Origin: an uncultured Lachnospiraceae bacterium
GTDB lineage: Bacteria; Bacillota; Clostridia; Lachnospirales; Lachnospiraceae
Length of the DNA stretch: 43,671 bases
Assembly: GCA_944381615.1 (NCBI GenBank)
Contig: CALWLT010000033.1
Location: forward strand, 1-43,671
Reading direction: 5' to 3'
Part shown: positions 15,736-24,275 of the stretch, piece after piece
How the letters are laid out: every line of letters starts with the position of its first letter
How positions within the stretch are numbered: position 1 is the stretch's first letter
The notes under the pieces: generated by a model
Seen by the model: only the letters and a program-made list of their open reading frames with translations
Told to the model about the DNA's origin: nothing
Databases searched by the model: none
Program-made: the position numbers and the translations under genes

Positions 15736-17238
15736 ATGGGAGCGGGCCGCATTCGTTTTTCGATCAATAAGAAAATACAGATTCTTGCCGCCGCGATCGT
15801 TCTGCCGTTTCTGGCGCTGATCGTGGTTCTTTTGATTTCCATGATGCAGTACAGCCGCGTGTACGATCAGATCGTGGGGAATCTGACCATTGCCAACAAT
15901 TATAATCTGGATTTTAAGGAGGAGATGGACGAGAGCCTTTACAAGCTGGTCGTGGGCTACGTGGATTTTGAAAACATCTCGGAGGACGAGACGCTGAAAA
16001 ACCCGTATGACATGATCGGGGAGCTGCGGAGCGAATTTTCGAGGCTGCGGGACATCTCGACGGATCCAGAGAGCCAGGCGTGGCTGGAAACGCTCCTGCG
16101 CAATCTGGACACGCTGGAAAAGCGGGTGGACGATGTGCTGGAGAATATCCGCATCGGCGGGCAGTACGACAAAAATATCAAGATGCTGGATGACAACATC
16201 TATATCCTGACCGAGCTGATCCAGAGCAATATCCAGTATTATATTTATTATCAGACGCGGAGCATGGAGATGGTAACGGGGGCGCTGAACGATCAGATTA
16301 AGCGGTTTATCTTTGTCTGCGGCGCGCTGCTCCTGATTCTGATAGCGGGCACGGTGTCCGCGGCGTATTTTATCACGGCCGGGATCCTGCGGCCGATCCG
16401 GGTTTTGCGGGACGCGATGGGACAGGTGGCGGACGGGGATCTGAGCGCCCGGGCGGATGTGAGCTCCCGGGACGAGCTGGAGACGCTGGCGGCCGGCTTC
16501 AATGATATGGCCGGCAACATGCAGCGGCTGATCGACAAGATCAAAGAGGATGAGCAGAAGATGCGGATCGCCGATCTGCGGCTTTTGCAGGAGCAGATCA
16601 ACCCCCATTTTCTGTATAATACGCTGGATACGATCGTGTGGCTGATTGAGGGCGGCAAGGAAGAGGAGGCCGTCCATATGGTCGTGGCGCTCTCGGATTT
16701 TTTCCGCCTGGTGTTAAGCCGGGGCCGGGAGCTGATTTCGCTGCGGGAGGAAAAGGAGCACATCAGCAGCTATCTGGAGATCCAGGAGGTCCGCTACCGG
16801 GATATCCTGGAATACGATATCGATCTCGACCCTTCGCTCTACGAATACCGGATTCTCAAGCTGACGCTGCAGCCGCTGGTGGAAAACGCTCTGTATCACG
16901 GGATCAAGTATAAACGGGCGCGGGGGCATATCCAGATCAGCGGGAGAAAGGACGGCGATCTTCTGTGCCTGACGGTCAGCGACGACGGCGTGGGCATGGA
17001 GGCCGCCGATCTGGAAGAGCTGCGAAGAGAGATCGAACGGCCCTGCGCCGAGACGGAAAAAGGCTTTGGCCTGGCCAATGTCAACGAGCGGATCCGGATG
17101 TATTTCGGCGCGGAATACGGGATGCAGATCGATTCGGCCCGGGGGAAAGGGACGACGGTGCGCCTGATCATTCCGGCGGTGCGCCTGGGAACGGACGAGA
17201 GGAAAGAAACGAAAGCAGAAAAGGGGGAGAAGGCATGA
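15736..17238 (+). CDS. Sensor histidine kinase, YesM/LytS-like (AraS-type)
   Basis: 500 residues. TM1 about 15-37, an external region of about 150 residues, TM2 about 190-213 ('FIFVCGALLLILIAGTVSAA'), a HAMP domain about 214-268, then the His_kinase (PF06580) module with phospho-accepting H291 in 'QINPHFLYNTLD' and an ATPase domain ('LQPLVENALYHG', 'DDGVGM', 'GFGLANVNERI'). ATG 15736 follows GGAGGGGG. Its stop overlaps the next gene's start (ATGA), and a response regulator follows, so all three form one operon. The order kinase, sugar-binding lipoprotein, AraC-type regulator matches three-component sugar sensors such as AraPST of Geobacillus. The adjacent arabinose genes suggest it senses arabinose or an arabinose-containing sugar. 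Confidence 0.92.
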   Translation: MGAGRIRFSINKKIQILAAAIVLPFLALIVVLLISMMQYSRVYDQIVGNLTIANNYNLDFKEEMDESLYKLVVGYVDFENISEDETLKNPYDMIGELRSEFSRLRDISTDPESQAWLETLLRNLDTLEKRVDDVLENIRIGGQYDKNIKMLDDNIYILTELIQSNIQYYIYYQTRSMEMVTGALNDQIKRFIFVCGALLLILIAGTVSAAYFITAGILRPIRVLRDAMGQVADGDLSARADVSSRDELETLAAGFNDMAGNMQRLIDKIKEDEQKMRIADLRLLQEQINPHFLYNTLDTIVWLIEGGKEEEAVHMVVALSDFFRLVLSRGRELISLREEKEHISSYLEIQEVRYRDILEYDIDLDPSLYEYRILKLTLQPLVENALYHGIKYKRARGHIQISGRKDGDLLCLTVSDDGVGMEAADLEELRREIERPCAETEKGFGLANVNERIRMYFGAEYGMQIDSARGKGTTVRLIIPAVRLGTDERKETKAEKGEKA

Positions 17239-18284
17239 GCAGAGCGAAAACAGGCAAACGCCGGTTTTTCGGGCGCGGGGCGTTCGCCGCGGGGCTTCTG
17301 GCAGGCGGGCTGGCTTTTGTTCTGGCGGGCTGCTGGGGAGGCTACGTGGAGGATCTTTCCGAGGATACGCGGACGCCGGTGGACGAGAACCGGATCGTGG
17401 TAGGCGTCTCGCAGCTGGGCAGCGAATCCGTCTGGCGCACGGCCAATACGGCGTCCATTCAGGAGACGTTTACCAGGGAGAACGGGTATTTCCTGATTTT
17501 TGAAAACGCGCGGCAGAAGCAGGAAAATCAGATCCGGGCGCTCAGAAGCTTTATTTCCCAGCGGGTGGATTATATTGTGTTTTCGCCGCTCACGGAGGAA
17601 GGCTGGGATACGGTGCTGCAGGAGGCCCGGGAGGCCGGGATCCCGGTCATTCTGATTGACCGCAAGGTGCGGACGGCGGATCCCACGCTTTATACGGCCT
17701 GGATCGGTTCGGATTTTTACAACGAGGGCCGGATGGCAGGAGAGACGCTTGCGCAGTATCTGGAGCAGCAGGGGCGGCAGGAGGAGACGGTGCGCATCGT
17801 GGTCCTGCAGGGGACGGAAGGTTCCACGGCGGCCATCGGCCGCACGGCGGGATTTAAAGAGGTGGCCGGCCTTCATGAAAACTGGCTGATTCTGGAGCAG
17901 GTGGATGCGGAATTTACGGCGGCCAAGGGGCAGGAGGAGATGGAGCGCCTGCTGTCGCAGTATGAAGATATCGACGTCCTGATTTCCCAGAACGACGACA
18001 TGACGTTCGGCGCTCTGGAGGCAATCCGCAAAAACGGCCTGACGCCGGGGACAGACGGAGATATCATGGTAATCTCCTTTGACGCGGTAAAGGATGCGCT
18101 GGAGCTGGTGTCGCAGGGCGTGATCACGGCGGACGTGGAGTGCAATCCCGAGCAGGGCCAGTATATCCGGCGAATCATTGAGAAGCTGGAGGCGGGCGAG
18201 CCGGTGGCCCGGCTGTATTTTGTCGAGGAGCAGGTCTATACGCAGGAAAATGCCGCAGAGGCCATGGAAGAGCGATGGTACTAG
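17235..18284 (+). CDS. Sugar-binding lipoprotein acting as kinase co-sensor (AraP-type)
   Basis: 349 residues with a lipoprotein signal ending in 'FVLAGC' (lipid-modified C33). The rest is a type I periplasmic-binding fold of the YtfQ/RbsB kind: 'RIVVGVSQLGSESVWRTANT', 'VDYIVFSPLTEEGWDTVL', 'PVILIDRK' and 'DVLISQNDDMTFGALEAI'. It is clearly paralogous to the transporter's binding protein at 21493-22563 but sits between kinase and response regulator, overlapping the kinase stop by four bases. That placement suggests it presents sugar to the kinase's external domain rather than serving import (inference). Anchored outside the membrane. Confidence 0.88.
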   Translation: MSRAKTGKRRFFGRGAFAAGLLAGGLAFVLAGCWGGYVEDLSEDTRTPVDENRIVVGVSQLGSESVWRTANTASIQETFTRENGYFLIFENARQKQENQIRALRSFISQRVDYIVFSPLTEEGWDTVLQEAREAGIPVILIDRKVRTADPTLYTAWIGSDFYNEGRMAGETLAQYLEQQGRQEETVRIVVLQGTEGSTAAIGRTAGFKEVAGLHENWLILEQVDAEFTAAKGQEEMERLLSQYEDIDVLISQNDDMTFGALEAIRKNGLTPGTDGDIMVISFDAVKDALELVSQGVITADVECNPEQGQYIRRIIEKLEAGEPVARLYFVEEQVYTQENAAEAMEERWY

Positions 18285-18339
18285 ACGCGGGAAACACACG
18301 GCGGCGGGTGTTAGGCGCGGCCGGGCAGGGAGGAACAGG

Positions 18340-19971
18340 ATGCTTAAGGTATTTATGGTAGAGGATGAGACGGTCATCCGCGAGGGGCTCCGCGACAAGA
18401 TCCCCTGGGAGCAGTACGGATTTTCGCTGGCGGGCGAGGCCAGCGACGGGGAGATGGCGCTGCCGATGATCCGGCGGCTGAAGCCGGACGTCCTCATTAC
18501 GGATATCAAGATGCCGTTCATGGACGGGCTGTCTCTCAGCGAGATCGTGAAGGAGGAATTTCCCCGGATCCGGATTATCATCATCAGCGGCTACGACGAT
18601 TTTGAGTACGCCAGGCAGGCGATTGCGGCCGGCGTGGACCGCTATCTGTTAAAGCCGGTAACCCGCGCCGCGCTGCGCGGCGTGCTGCTGGAGATCCGGG
18701 AAAAAATCGAGCAGGATGCGGAGCAGATGGATTATCAGGCCCGCTATCAGGACGAGATCCGGGAATTTGAGCAGTTTTCCCTGCGCCGTTTCTTTGAAAA
18801 AATGCTGGACGGAAAGCTTTCCGTAAAGGAGATCTATGAAGAGGCGGCCCGGCAGTCGCTGGAGCTGACGGCGGGGTGCTACAATCTCCTGCTGTTTTCC
18901 ATCTACGAAAAAAAGGAGCGCGATTCGCTGGAGGAACAGAACTGGCTGGCGGGCCAGCAGGAGGAGGTGTTTCATTTTTTCCTGCGCCACCCGCAGTACG
19001 TCCTGTTCCGCTTAAATGTCAACAGCTACGGCGTGCTGCTCAAGGCCGACGAATCGCAGATCGCGGAACTTATGCAGCGCGGGCTGGATCACATCCGGAG
19101 AGTCTGTGCGCCGCAGGAGGGACGGCTGGAGTGGTATGCGGCGGCCGGAGAGCCGGTCACGCGCCTGAGCCTGCTGCCTGACTGCTATAAGGCGGCGAAT
19201 CATTTTTTTGCCTGCCGTTTTATCTGGCCGGATATTCATATCCTGTCGGGCCGGACGCTGGCGGGCCGGCTGGGAGAGCCGGATGAGACGCACATCGGAG
19301 ACGTGGATTTTATGCGGATGGATCCGGAAATCATCCGTGATTTTCTGGCGCGGGGCGCCGACGCGGAAATCCCGGAATTCGTGGAATCCTATCTGCAGAA
19401 TATCCGGAATGCGCTGAAATCCAGAATGTTTTGCGATTATGTGATTCTGAATATCCGCTTTGCCGTGGTGGCGTTTCTGGAGGCCATCGGGGCAAAACGC
19501 GAGCAGTATCTGGACGGTATGGAGCGCGCGGTGGCGATGATCCGCCGGGAAGAGACGGATCTTTCCTCTTATTTTACGGAAATGCTGCGCGCGGCCATGA
19601 AAGCGCGGGATGCCATCAGCAGCTATCAGGGCGGGAAAATGTTAAAGAAGGCGCTCGATTATATTGACACGCACTACGACTGCGAAACGCTCTCCCTGAA
19701 TATGGCGGCGGAGAGCATCGGCGCCAGCGCCAGCTATCTGAGCGCGGTATTCAGCCAGGGGATGCAGAAGACGTTCGTGGAATACGTGACAGAAAAACGC
19801 ATCGAGAAGGCGAAAAAGCTTTTGCGTCAGACGGATCAGAGCTCGGGCGAGATTGCGCGGGCGGTCGGCTATAAGGACGCGCACTATTTCGGCTTCGTGT
19901 TCCGCAAGCTGCAGGGCTGCAGCCCGCGGGAATACCGGGCGGAGGCGGCGCGCCGCAAAGAAAAGCGCTAA
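18340..19971 (+). CDS. Response regulator, YesN-type with AraC HTH output (AraT-type)
   Basis: 543 residues. Receiver domain 1-120 with D55 in 'LITDIKMPFMDG' and K105 in 'YLLKPV'; a long central region of unknown fold; a C-terminal AraC-type double HTH ('LSLNMAAESIGASASYLSAV' and 'IARAVGYKDAHYFGFVFRKL'). ATG 18340 follows GGGAGGAACAGG. It is the DNA-binding output of the three-gene sensor operon and probably activates the sugar transporter operon starting at 21.3 kb. No terminator lies between it and the convergent araR-like gene. Confidence 0.92.
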   Translation: MLKVFMVEDETVIREGLRDKIPWEQYGFSLAGEASDGEMALPMIRRLKPDVLITDIKMPFMDGLSLSEIVKEEFPRIRIIIISGYDDFEYARQAIAAGVDRYLLKPVTRAALRGVLLEIREKIEQDAEQMDYQARYQDEIREFEQFSLRRFFEKMLDGKLSVKEIYEEAARQSLELTAGCYNLLLFSIYEKKERDSLEEQNWLAGQQEEVFHFFLRHPQYVLFRLNVNSYGVLLKADESQIAELMQRGLDHIRRVCAPQEGRLEWYAAAGEPVTRLSLLPDCYKAANHFFACRFIWPDIHILSGRTLAGRLGEPDETHIGDVDFMRMDPEIIRDFLARGADAEIPEFVESYLQNIRNALKSRMFCDYVILNIRFAVVAFLEAIGAKREQYLDGMERAVAMIRREETDLSSYFTEMLRAAMKARDAISSYQGGKMLKKALDYIDTHYDCETLSLNMAAESIGASASYLSAVFSQGMQKTFVEYVTEKRIEKAKKLLRQTDQSSGEIARAVGYKDAHYFGFVFRKLQGCSPREYRAEAARRKEKR

Positions 19972-20054
19972 AGGAGAGCGAACAGAGGGGATGCAGAGGC
20001 GCGCACACGCCGGAAAGAAGAGCGATGAATCTGCGCGGCCGCGGATGGCGGCGG

Positions 20055-21128
20055 TTACAGGAGCGGCCGGGGCCGGGTAAGCTCCCACTCGATTTCAGGG
20101 AGGACGGCGGGAAGGCCGCGCAGGCGGGCCAGGACGGCCCGGGCCGCCTGCGTTCCCATCTCGCGGGGGCGAAGAGTGAAGGTAAGCGGCGCGGCCGCCC
20201 GGAGGTGCTTCAGATACGGATCCCCGAAGACGGCGATCGTCATTTCGGAAGGAACCCTGCGCCCGGAGCGCGGGAGCGCCCGGATAAGGCGCCAGGCCGG
20301 AAGATCGCTGCCGAAGACGGCGGCGGTGCAGGCGGAAAGCGCCTCTTCAGATGCAGGGGAGAGCAGCGGGACGTCTCTGTTTTCCAGAAGAAGCTTCTGT
20401 TCGCGGGACGTGTACCAGACGATCCGGGAATCCGGAATAGGGAAACCGGCTTCCTGCATGGCTTCTGCGAAGCCGAGAAAACGCTCGGTTTCCTCCAGAT
20501 CGTCGGCCAGGGAAAAAACGGCGGCGGCCGTGTGGCCCTGCGCGATCAGCGCGTCCGCCAGCCGCGCGCCGGCGCCGTAATTGTTGACGCGGATGCAGGC
20601 GCAGTTATCCAGGGCCGGATAGCAGCTGCCGAGAAAGACAGCAGGGCAGTTTTGGGAAAGCAGGCGGCGGTACAGGTCGAGATTGGGGTTTGGCAGAGCG
20701 GTTTTGCAGCCTCTTACAAGGAGCGCCCGGGGCGGTTCTTTCAGAAGGCCGCAGAGAATTTCCCGCTCCCGGTCGATCTGATTTCCGGTATGAAACGTCC
20801 GGGTTTCAAAGCCGTTTTCCTTGAGGACGCCGCAGGCGGCCCCGAGGAGAGACGCCCAGAATGGTTCCTGCGAATCCGGGATGAGGATTCCGACGGTATT
20901 CTGGTGCGGGGCGGCCAGGCGGCCGGTCAGGTAAGAGCCGCTGCCCCGGCGCCGGGTAATCAGGCCCTCCTGTTCCAGGAGAGAGAGGGCCGCGCGCACC
21001 GTCTGCCGGCTGACGTGGTAAAGTTCTCCCAGCCTGCGCTCCGGGGGAAGGGTGGGGATTCCCTCGCGCAGATTGATGCGGATCTGCTGTTTTAATTCTT
21101 CGGCCAGCCGCCGGTACCGGTTTGCCAT
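20055..21128 (-). CDS. araR: GntR-LacI chimeric repressor, AraR-like
   Basis: 357 residues. N-terminal GntR winged helix ('LPPERRLGELYHVSRQTVRA', 'GLITRRRGSGSYLTG') and a C-terminal LacI-type effector domain ('TVGILIPDSQEPFWASLLGA', 'NNYGAGARLADALIAQGH', 'AAVFGSDLPAWRLIRA'). This GntR-head, LacI-core chimera is the hallmark of AraR, which releases DNA on binding L-arabinose. It is divergent from the ABC transporter/ara operon, and the intergenic region contains GGTAC-centred dyads. It starts at ATG 21128 with AGGAGG upstream. A regulator for another pentose is possible, but the ara context is strong. Confidence 0.87.
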   Translation of the reverse strand: MANRYRRLAEELKQQIRINLREGIPTLPPERRLGELYHVSRQTVRAALSLLEQEGLITRRRGSGSYLTGRLAAPHQNTVGILIPDSQEPFWASLLGAACGVLKENGFETRTFHTGNQIDREREILCGLLKEPPRALLVRGCKTALPNPNLDLYRRLLSQNCPAVFLGSCYPALDNCACIRVNNYGAGARLADALIAQGHTAAAVFSLADDLEETERFLGFAEAMQEAGFPIPDSRIVWYTSREQKLLLENRDVPLLSPASEEALSACTAAVFGSDLPAWRLIRALPRSGRRVPSEMTIAVFGDPYLKHLRAAAPLTFTLRPREMGTQAARAVLARLRGLPAVLPEIEWELTRPRPLL

Positions 21129-21257
21129 AAGATTTCCTCCTGCGGGACGCCGCCCGGATCAAAAAATTTCGGAATTTCCGTAAAAAAACTCCACTTCGCA
21201 TCGAAACAGAGAAAAAATATACAATCCCATTCAGGCCAGAACGGGCCTGGAAAAGAG

Positions 21258-21285
21258 GGCGGATCCAAAGAAATCCGCCTTTTTT
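21258..21285 (+). terminator. Plus-strand terminator inside the araR/ABC intergenic region
   Basis: GGCGGAT (21258-21264) pairs with ATCCGCC (21273-21279), followed by six T residues. On the plus strand it stands upstream of the transporter promoter with no sense gene directly before it. It would stop transcripts running from the response regulator antisense through araR. Confidence 0.7.
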
Positions 21286-21310
21286 GCGTAAAAAAACGTC
21301 TGCCTGGAAA

Positions 21311-21318
21311 ATTGGTAC
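21311..21318 (+). promoter_or_regulatory. AraR-like operator half-site upstream of the promoter
   Basis: ATTGGTAC matches the Bacillus AraR half-site ATTTGTAC at seven of eight positions and is embedded in an AT-rich stretch just upstream of the -35. Assignment is by resemblance. Confidence 0.45.
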
Positions 21319-21324
21319 GTTATT

Positions 21325-21353
21325 TTGATTATAACAGTATAAATTGGTATTGT
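21325..21353 (+). promoter_or_regulatory. Promoter of the sugar ABC/ara operon
   Basis: -35 TTGATT at 21325-21330, a 17-base spacer, and -10 TATTGT at 21348-21353 preceded by TGG, giving an extended -10. The weak hexamers fit an activated or repressed promoter, and an inverted repeat overlaps the -10. Confidence 0.6.
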
Positions 21354-21360
21354 AAATACC
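21346..21360 (+). promoter_or_regulatory. Inverted repeat over the -10 region (candidate AraR operator)
   Basis: GGTATT (21346-21351) and AATACC (21355-21360) are perfect 6-base arms with a 3-base centre, covering the -10 box and the likely transcription start. A bound repressor would block polymerase directly. Confidence 0.5.
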
Positions 21361-21411
21361 TGCCAAACCGCCTGTCCGGACGGAGGCGGAAATTGAATCC
21401 GCCGCCCTGAA

Positions 21412-21421
21412 ATGGTACCAT
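21412..21421 (+). promoter_or_regulatory. Palindrome ATGGTACCAT in the leader (candidate AraR operator)
   Basis: A perfect 10-bp palindrome about 50 bases downstream of the likely start site. The same GGTACCAT string recurs at 21485-21492 overlapping the ribosome site of the binding-protein gene, suggesting several spaced sites and possible looping. Confidence 0.45.
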
Positions 21422-21492
21422 AAAATTACAAAAACGGGACGCGAGAGCCGGAAAAACAGCCGGGCGGCCCCGAAAAAAAGAGGAGGTACCAT

Positions 21493-22563
21493 ATGAAAAA
21501 AAGAACACTGGTAACGATGCTGGCGGCAACGGTGGCAGTTGCGGGCCTGGCGGGCTGCAGCTCTTCTCAGACGGAAGAGACGGCGGCGGCGACGGAAGCG
21601 GCAGCTGAGGCCGGCGAAGAGGCGGCGGAAGAGCCGGCAGAAGAGGCCGGCGAAGAGGCGGCTGCCCCGGCGGCGGACGGCGAGCTGATCCGGGTCGGCA
21701 TCATCAACAACGACCCCAATGAGTCCGGATACCGCACGGCGAACGACGCGGATCTGAAGGCGATGTTCACGGAGGAAAACGGCTATGACGCTTCCTTTGC
21801 ATACAGCTTAAAGAACGATGAGCAGATCACGGCGGCTCAGAAGTTTATCCAGGACGAGGTAGATTACCTGCTTCTGTCGGCGGCGGATACCTCCGGCTGG
21901 GACAGCGTGCTGCAGGATGCCCAGAATGCCGGCATCGGCGTCATCCTGTTTGACCGCACGATCGACGCCAGCGAGGATCTGTATCTGGCCTCCATCGTTT
22001 CCGATATGGAGAAGGAAGGCGAGACGGCTGTCAACTGGCTGGAAGAGCAGGGACTGGAGGAATACAACATCATCCACATTCAGGGCGTGATGGGCTCTGC
22101 CGCACAGCAGGGACGGACCGGCGCTCTGGACGCCAAGGTTGCGGAAGCGGACAACTGGAATCTGGTAACGCAGCAGACGGCGGAGTGGAACTCAGAGAAG
22201 GCGCAGCAGATCGTGCAGTCGGTCATCGACTCCGGCACGGAATTTAACGTCATCTACGCGGAGAACGACGATATGGCCAAGGGCGCGGTTGCGGCTCTGG
22301 ACAAGGCGAACATCTCCCACGGCGTGGACAAGGATGTCATCATCATGGGCTTTGACTGCAACAAGTGGGCGCTGGAAGAGCTGCTGGCCGGCAACTGGAA
22401 CTACGACGGACAGTGCAATCCGTTCCAGGCTTCCTATATTGACGAGGTCATCAAGAAGGTAGAGGCCGGCGAGGAGCTGACCGAGAAGACCATCATCCTG
22501 GACGAGGTTGGCTTCGACGCCAGAACCATCACGGCAGAGGATGTGGAGCAGTACGGAATTTAA
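21493..22563 (+). CDS. Sugar ABC transporter substrate-binding lipoprotein (YtfQ-like, probably arabinose)
   Basis: 356 residues. The lipoprotein signal ends 'VAGLAGC' (C22), followed by an acidic Ala/Glu linker to about residue 60 and a type I sugar-binding domain: 'RVGIINNDPNESGYRTAND', 'VDYLLLSAADTSGWDSVL', 'GVILFDRTID' and 'VIYAENDDMAKGAVAALD'. It resembles the galactofuranose/arabinose-binding YtfQ group. ATG 21493 follows AAGAGGAGG. It is the first gene of the transporter operon under the promoter at 21325-21353. A 200-base gap with two hairpins follows, often a sign of extra binding-protein expression. The arabinose assignment rests on the downstream araA/B/D genes. Confidence 0.9.
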   Translation: MKKRTLVTMLAATVAVAGLAGCSSSQTEETAAATEAAAEAGEEAAEEPAEEAGEEAAAPAADGELIRVGIINNDPNESGYRTANDADLKAMFTEENGYDASFAYSLKNDEQITAAQKFIQDEVDYLLLSAADTSGWDSVLQDAQNAGIGVILFDRTIDASEDLYLASIVSDMEKEGETAVNWLEEQGLEEYNIIHIQGVMGSAAQQGRTGALDAKVAEADNWNLVTQQTAEWNSEKAQQIVQSVIDSGTEFNVIYAENDDMAKGAVAALDKANISHGVDKDVIIMGFDCNKWALEELLAGNWNYDGQCNPFQASYIDEVIKKVEAGEELTEKTIILDEVGFDARTITAEDVEQYGI

Positions 22564-22582
22564 GGGCAATTTGAAGTAAAAC

Positions 22583-22615
22583 GCGGCTTTGGAGGCCTTC
22601 GGGCTCAGGAGCCGC
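22583..22615 (+). other. Hairpin after the binding-protein gene
   Basis: GCGGCT (22583-22588) pairs with AGCCGC (22610-22615), with a GCC-TTCG-GGC inner stem. No T-run. A probable 3'-end stabiliser for the binding-protein mRNA. Confidence 0.5.
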
Positions 22616-22668
22616 AAGGGGGAAAAGCCTGAGAGGGCGCGGCGCGGCAGAGAGGTTCAGAAAAGCCG

Positions 22669-22697
22669 CCCGCGCTCTTTTGATGAGAAAGCGCGGG
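22669..22697 (+). other. Second intercistronic hairpin
   Basis: CCCGCGCT (22669-22676) pairs perfectly with AGCGCGGG (22690-22697). No T-run. With the preceding hairpin it likely sets differential expression between binding protein and ATPase. Confidence 0.5.
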
Positions 22698-22763
22698 ATA
22701 TTCTGAGAAAAGGCGCAGGATATCCGGAGGATAGCAAGAGAAAGAGAGGAGTGAAGATCGCAG

Positions 22764-24275
22764 GTGAAAGAGAACGCGGTACTGGAAATGAGAAACATTC
22801 ACAAGAGTTTTCCCGGCGTGCGGGCTCTGCATCAGGTGGATTTTACCCTGTGCGAGGGGGAAATCCACGCGCTGATGGGAGAGAACGGCGCGGGAAAATC
22901 GACCCTGATCAAGGTTCTGACCGGCGTTTATGAGAAGGACGAGGGAGAAATTTATCTGAAGGGATCGGAGAAGCCGGTTTCCATCAAATCGCCGCAGGAT
23001 GCGCAGAACCTGGGAATCAGCACGGTATATCAGGAGATTACGCTGTGCCCGAACCTGACTGTGGCGGAGAACATGTATATCGGGCGCGGCAAATCGGGCC
23101 TGACCAACTGGAGGAAAATGAATGCGGACGCGGACCGGATTCTCACGAATCTGGGAATCCCGGCGCGGGCCACGCAGCAGCTTTCTGACTGTTCCATCGC
23201 CATCCAGCAGATGGTGGCCATCGCCCGCGCGGTGGATATGGACTGCAAAGTGCTGATTCTGGATGAGCCGACCTCCTCTTTGGACGAGTCGGAGGTGGAA
23301 AAGCTTTTCGGGCTGATGCGGGATCTGAAGGCCCGCGGCGTCGGGATTATTTTTGTCACGCATTTTCTCGATCAGGTCTATGAGGTCTGCGACAAGATCA
23401 CGGTTCTCAGGGACGGAGAGCTGGTCGGCGAGTATGTGATCGAGGATCTGCCCCGGGTCAAGCTGGTGGCGAAGATGCTGGGCAAAGAGCTCAATGACAT
23501 GGAAGAGATCAAGGATGAGAATCAGGTCTATAAAGGGCCGGAGGAGCGCGTGTTTGAGGCGGAGGGACTGCAGAGCGACGCCGGGATCCGGCCGTTTGAT
23601 TTCTATATCCGCAAGGGCGAGGTCAACGGGTTCACGGGCCTGCTCGGCTCCGGCCGCAGCGAGTGCGTGCGCGCCATCTTTGCCGCCGACAAGGTCATTG
23701 CCGGCCGGGTAAAGAAAAACGGGAAACCGGTCAAGATCGCAAAGCCGCTGGACGCCATGAAGAACGGAATCGCCTATCTGCCGGAGGATCGGAAGCGGGA
23801 CGGCATCGTCGGCGATCTGTCGGTCCGGGATAACATTATCCTGGCGGCCCAGGTGCTGCGCGGCTTTTTCCGTCCTTTCTCCAGGGCGGAGGCGAACCGG
23901 TTTGCAGACGAATACATTAAGCTTCTGGAGATCAAGACGGCCTCGGCGGACACGCCGATCAAGTCGCTGTCCGGCGGAAACCAGCAGAAGGTCATCCTGG
24001 CCCGCTGGCTTTTAACACATCCGGAGTATCTGATCCTGGACGAGCCGACGAGAGGGATCGATATCGGAACCAAGATCGAGATTCAGAAGCTGGTCTTAAA
24101 GCTGGCCTCCGAGGGCATGAGCGTAACCTTTATTTCCTCGGAGACGGACGAGATGCTCAGAACCTGCTCGCGCCTGATCGTCATGCGTGACCGGAAGGTG
24201 GTGGGCGAGCTTTCCAGCGACGAGCTGACGCAGAGCAAAGTAATGGAAACGATTGCCGGAGGTAATGTAGGATGA
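22764..24275 (+). CDS. Sugar ABC transporter ATP-binding protein with two ATPase domains (YtfR-like)
   Basis: 503 residues, GTG start. Domain 1 has Walker A 'GENGAGKST', a divergent signature region 'LSDCSIAIQQMVAIARA' and Walker B 'LILDEPTSSLD'. Domain 2 has the usual degenerate Walker A 'LLGSGRSE', signature 'LSGGNQQKV' and Walker B 'LILDEPTRGID'. This duplicated layout is standard for monosaccharide (CUT2) transporters such as RbsA, AraG and YtfR. The ribosome site AGAGAGGA is about 13 bases away, rather far. The family N-terminus ('VLEMRNIHKSFPGV') supports the GTG over the ATG 24 bases on. It overlaps the next gene by four bases. Confidence 0.93.
   Translation: MKENAVLEMRNIHKSFPGVRALHQVDFTLCEGEIHALMGENGAGKSTLIKVLTGVYEKDEGEIYLKGSEKPVSIKSPQDAQNLGISTVYQEITLCPNLTVAENMYIGRGKSGLTNWRKMNADADRILTNLGIPARATQQLSDCSIAIQQMVAIARAVDMDCKVLILDEPTSSLDESEVEKLFGLMRDLKARGVGIIFVTHFLDQVYEVCDKITVLRDGELVGEYVIEDLPRVKLVAKMLGKELNDMEEIKDENQVYKGPEERVFEAEGLQSDAGIRPFDFYIRKGEVNGFTGLLGSGRSECVRAIFAADKVIAGRVKKNGKPVKIAKPLDAMKNGIAYLPEDRKRDGIVGDLSVRDNIILAAQVLRGFFRPFSRAEANRFADEYIKLLEIKTASADTPIKSLSGGNQQKVILARWLLTHPEYLILDEPTRGIDIGTKIEIQKLVLKLASEGMSVTFISSETDEMLRTCSRLIVMRDRKVVGELSSDELTQSKVMETIAGGNVG

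Noticed and set aside
16896..18584. Long minus-strand open frame opposite the kinase and lipoprotein genes
   Set aside because: Mirror of well-supported genes, with no ribosome site or recognisable motifs.
19972..20054. Terminator between the response regulator and araR
   Set aside because: GC-rich but no stem followed by a T-run; only weak pairings.
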